Source: Rubrobacter sp. (GTDB lineage: Bacteria > Actinomycetota > Rubrobacteria > Rubrobacterales > Rubrobacteraceae). Taken from it: a stretch of 11,704 nucleotides of DNA. The notes under the pieces were generated by a model. It worked only from the letters and a program-made list of their open reading frames with translations, had not been told where the DNA came from and made no database searches. This document shows, one piece after another, positions 11,678 to 11,704 of the stretch (position 1 is its first letter; each line of letters opens with the position of its first letter). The DNA lies in contig JADDPV010000035.1 in assembly GCA_016781705.1 (NCBI GenBank), positions 1 through 11,704 on the forward strand, given 5' to 3'. The position numbers and the translations under genes are program-made.

Positions 11678-11704
11678 GTGCAATAGGTGTAACAAGTCTT
11701 TAAC

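Noticed and set aside
1..11704. CRISPR array
   Set aside because: No set of regularly spaced repeats is visible in the window.

Overview
The window reads as a high-GC actinobacterial chromosome segment. The evidence is the strong G/C bias at third codon positions, the frequent GTG/TTG starts, TANNNT-type -10 boxes, an MmpS-like lipoprotein and a C-terminal helical module common in actinobacteria. A Rubrobacter-like host is my best guess, but it rests on the general look of the proteins rather than a marker gene.

Layout. (a) 1-1680, minus strand: a tightly packed cassette of very short genes, most with no recognisable family. Successive members are joined by eight consecutive 4-nt stop/start overlaps (ATGA, GTGA or TTGA). 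Two of its proteins are paralogues, and at least two members look frameshifted. (b) 1680-2145: a gene-poor stretch with a tRNA-like relic, a phased direct repeat and a branched inverted repeat. (c) 2146-3030: a phasin-like helical protein with its own promoter and a strong intrinsic terminator. (d) 3057-4559: an MmpS-like lipoprotein (minus) divergent from an EamA/DMT permease (plus). (e) 4710-5645: a YegS/DagK-type lipid kinase (minus). (f) 5731-6569: a decay zone with a possible 43-aa gene followed by remnants of a SnoaL-like (DUF1348-type) gene, possibly a transposase N-terminus, and the C-terminal part of a ferritin. (g) 6547-8506: a CoA-pyrophosphatase-type Nudix hydrolase and an MFS transporter. 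(h) 8787-10652: a large DUF2339-type membrane protein. (i) 10820-11604: a heavily damaged nucleotidyltransferase pseudogene. (j) 11605-11704: an AT-richer end with a consensus DnaA box inside a perfect 22-bp palindrome plus two near-consensus boxes. This looks like the edge of a replication origin or of a dnaA promoter region.

The metabolic and transport genes (c, d, e, g, h) are intact and look like ordinary independent housekeeping or accessory functions with no shared pathway. The parts that stand out are the overlapping micro-gene cassette at the left end and the DnaA-box palindrome at the right end. Frameshifts are concentrated in the cassette, the 5.9-6.6 kb zone and the 10.8-11.6 kb zone, while about 6 kb of long genes between them is lesion-free. 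Local decay therefore explains them better than poor sequence quality.
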